Source of the DNA: Helicobacter sp.
Lineage (GTDB): Bacteria > Campylobacterota > Campylobacteria > Campylobacterales > Helicobacteraceae
Assembly (NCBI GenBank): GCA_014799985.1
Contig: JAAVGZ010000089.1
Coordinates: 79,579 to 84,659 of the forward strand
Direction of reading: 5' to 3'
DNA length: 5,081 bases
Shown here: positions 4,974-5,081 of the stretch, in pieces
Numbering within the stretch: position 1 is the stretch's first letter
Layout of the letters: each line of letters starts with the position of its first letter
Translations under genes and position numbers: made by a program
The notes under the pieces: model-generated
Database searches by the model: none
Seen by the model: only the letters and a program-made list of their open reading frames with translations
What the model was told of the DNA's origin: nothing

Positions 4974-4974
4974 A
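4969..4974 (-). promoter_or_regulatory. Likely -10 box for the YdcZ-like gene
   Basis: The minus strand reads TATAAT, preceded by TTGCTG immediately upstream. It lies 31 bases before the ATG at 4937, a typical distance in this group. A good -35 box at 17 bases is lacking, as is common in Helicobacter-type promoters. Confidence 0.55.
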
Positions 4975-5004
4975 CAGCAATTGGTGCGCAAAGGATTGGA
5001 GACA

Positions 5005-5081
5005 TTGCGAGGTCAAAAACGTGGTTTGCGGGCTTTTAGCCTGCTCGAGGTGCTCTTGGCGCTGCTCATTCTTAGCTTTGT
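5005..5081 (+). CDS. Prepilin-type N-terminal protein, pseudopilin-like (partial, runs off the window)
   Basis: From the TTG at 5005 the frame reads a ten-residue basic leader (MRGQKRGLRA), then FSLLEVLLALLILSF, and continues past the end. Phe-Ser-Leu-Leu-Glu followed by a hydrophobic helix is the type IV prepilin/pseudopilin signature: prepilin peptidase cuts before the Phe, which is then methylated, and the Glu at +5 guides assembly. The residue before the cut is Ala in place of the usual Gly. The start is uncertain: AAAGGA (4990-4995) is nine bases before the TTG at 5005, and GGAG is closer at three bases. A GTG at 4984 has no visible ribosome site, and a TTG at 5026 would leave a two-to-three-residue leader. 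The gene diverges from the YdcZ-like gene. A general secretion or competence pseudopilin is likely; which one cannot be told from 25 residues. Confidence 0.75.
   Translation, partial: MRGQKRGLRAFSLLEVLLALLILSF

Overview
The window most likely comes from a member of the Campylobacterota close to Helicobacter or Wolinella. The main reason is a flagellar fliL gene overlapped by acpS, the same pairing as in Helicobacter pylori. TATAAT boxes preceded by T-rich stretches, and the single-membrane-pass FliL with a short cytoplasmic head, agree with this. The base composition (roughly half G+C, estimated by eye) is high for Helicobacter, so the genus is an inference. There are no RNA genes, CRISPR arrays, insertion sequences or phage genes that I can see.

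Left part (1-1177): the last codons of a plus-strand gene, possibly the C-terminus of an acyltransferase-3 type membrane protein, run into the 3' end of a complete minus-strand family-4 glycosyltransferase. Both would fit synthesis or decoration of a surface glycan.

Middle part (1178-3013): after a divergent promoter region, three genes lie on the plus strand. The first is a cysteine-free protein with a DUF4214-type N-terminal half and an acidic Gly/Asn/Asp/Ser-rich tail, which looks like a secreted or surface protein. It is followed by fliL (flagellar motor membrane protein), which has its own promoter. The third is acpS (holo-acyl-carrier-protein synthase), which starts with GTG on top of the fliL stop codon.

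Right part (3014-4937): all minus strand. In transcription order these are a 151-residue YdcZ/DUF606-type half-transporter, an unrecognised basic tyrosine-rich 123-residue protein, and a ten-helix EamA-type drug/metabolite exporter that starts 15 bases after it. The last gene converges on acpS over a nested hairpin. The 184-base gap between the first two holds a run of G-tracts and a perfect 10-base inverted repeat that overlaps a possible promoter.

Right edge (4938-5081): a divergent promoter region, then the start of a plus-strand gene with a prepilin-type N-terminus (pseudopilin) that runs off the window.

The genes mostly do independent jobs: surface glycan, secreted protein, motility, acyl-carrier-protein activation, small-molecule export and pilus or secretion. 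The least explained items are the DUF4214 protein, the 123-residue protein with its upstream region, the non-Gly prepilin cleavage site, and a marked excess of the word GAATC/GATTC across the window.
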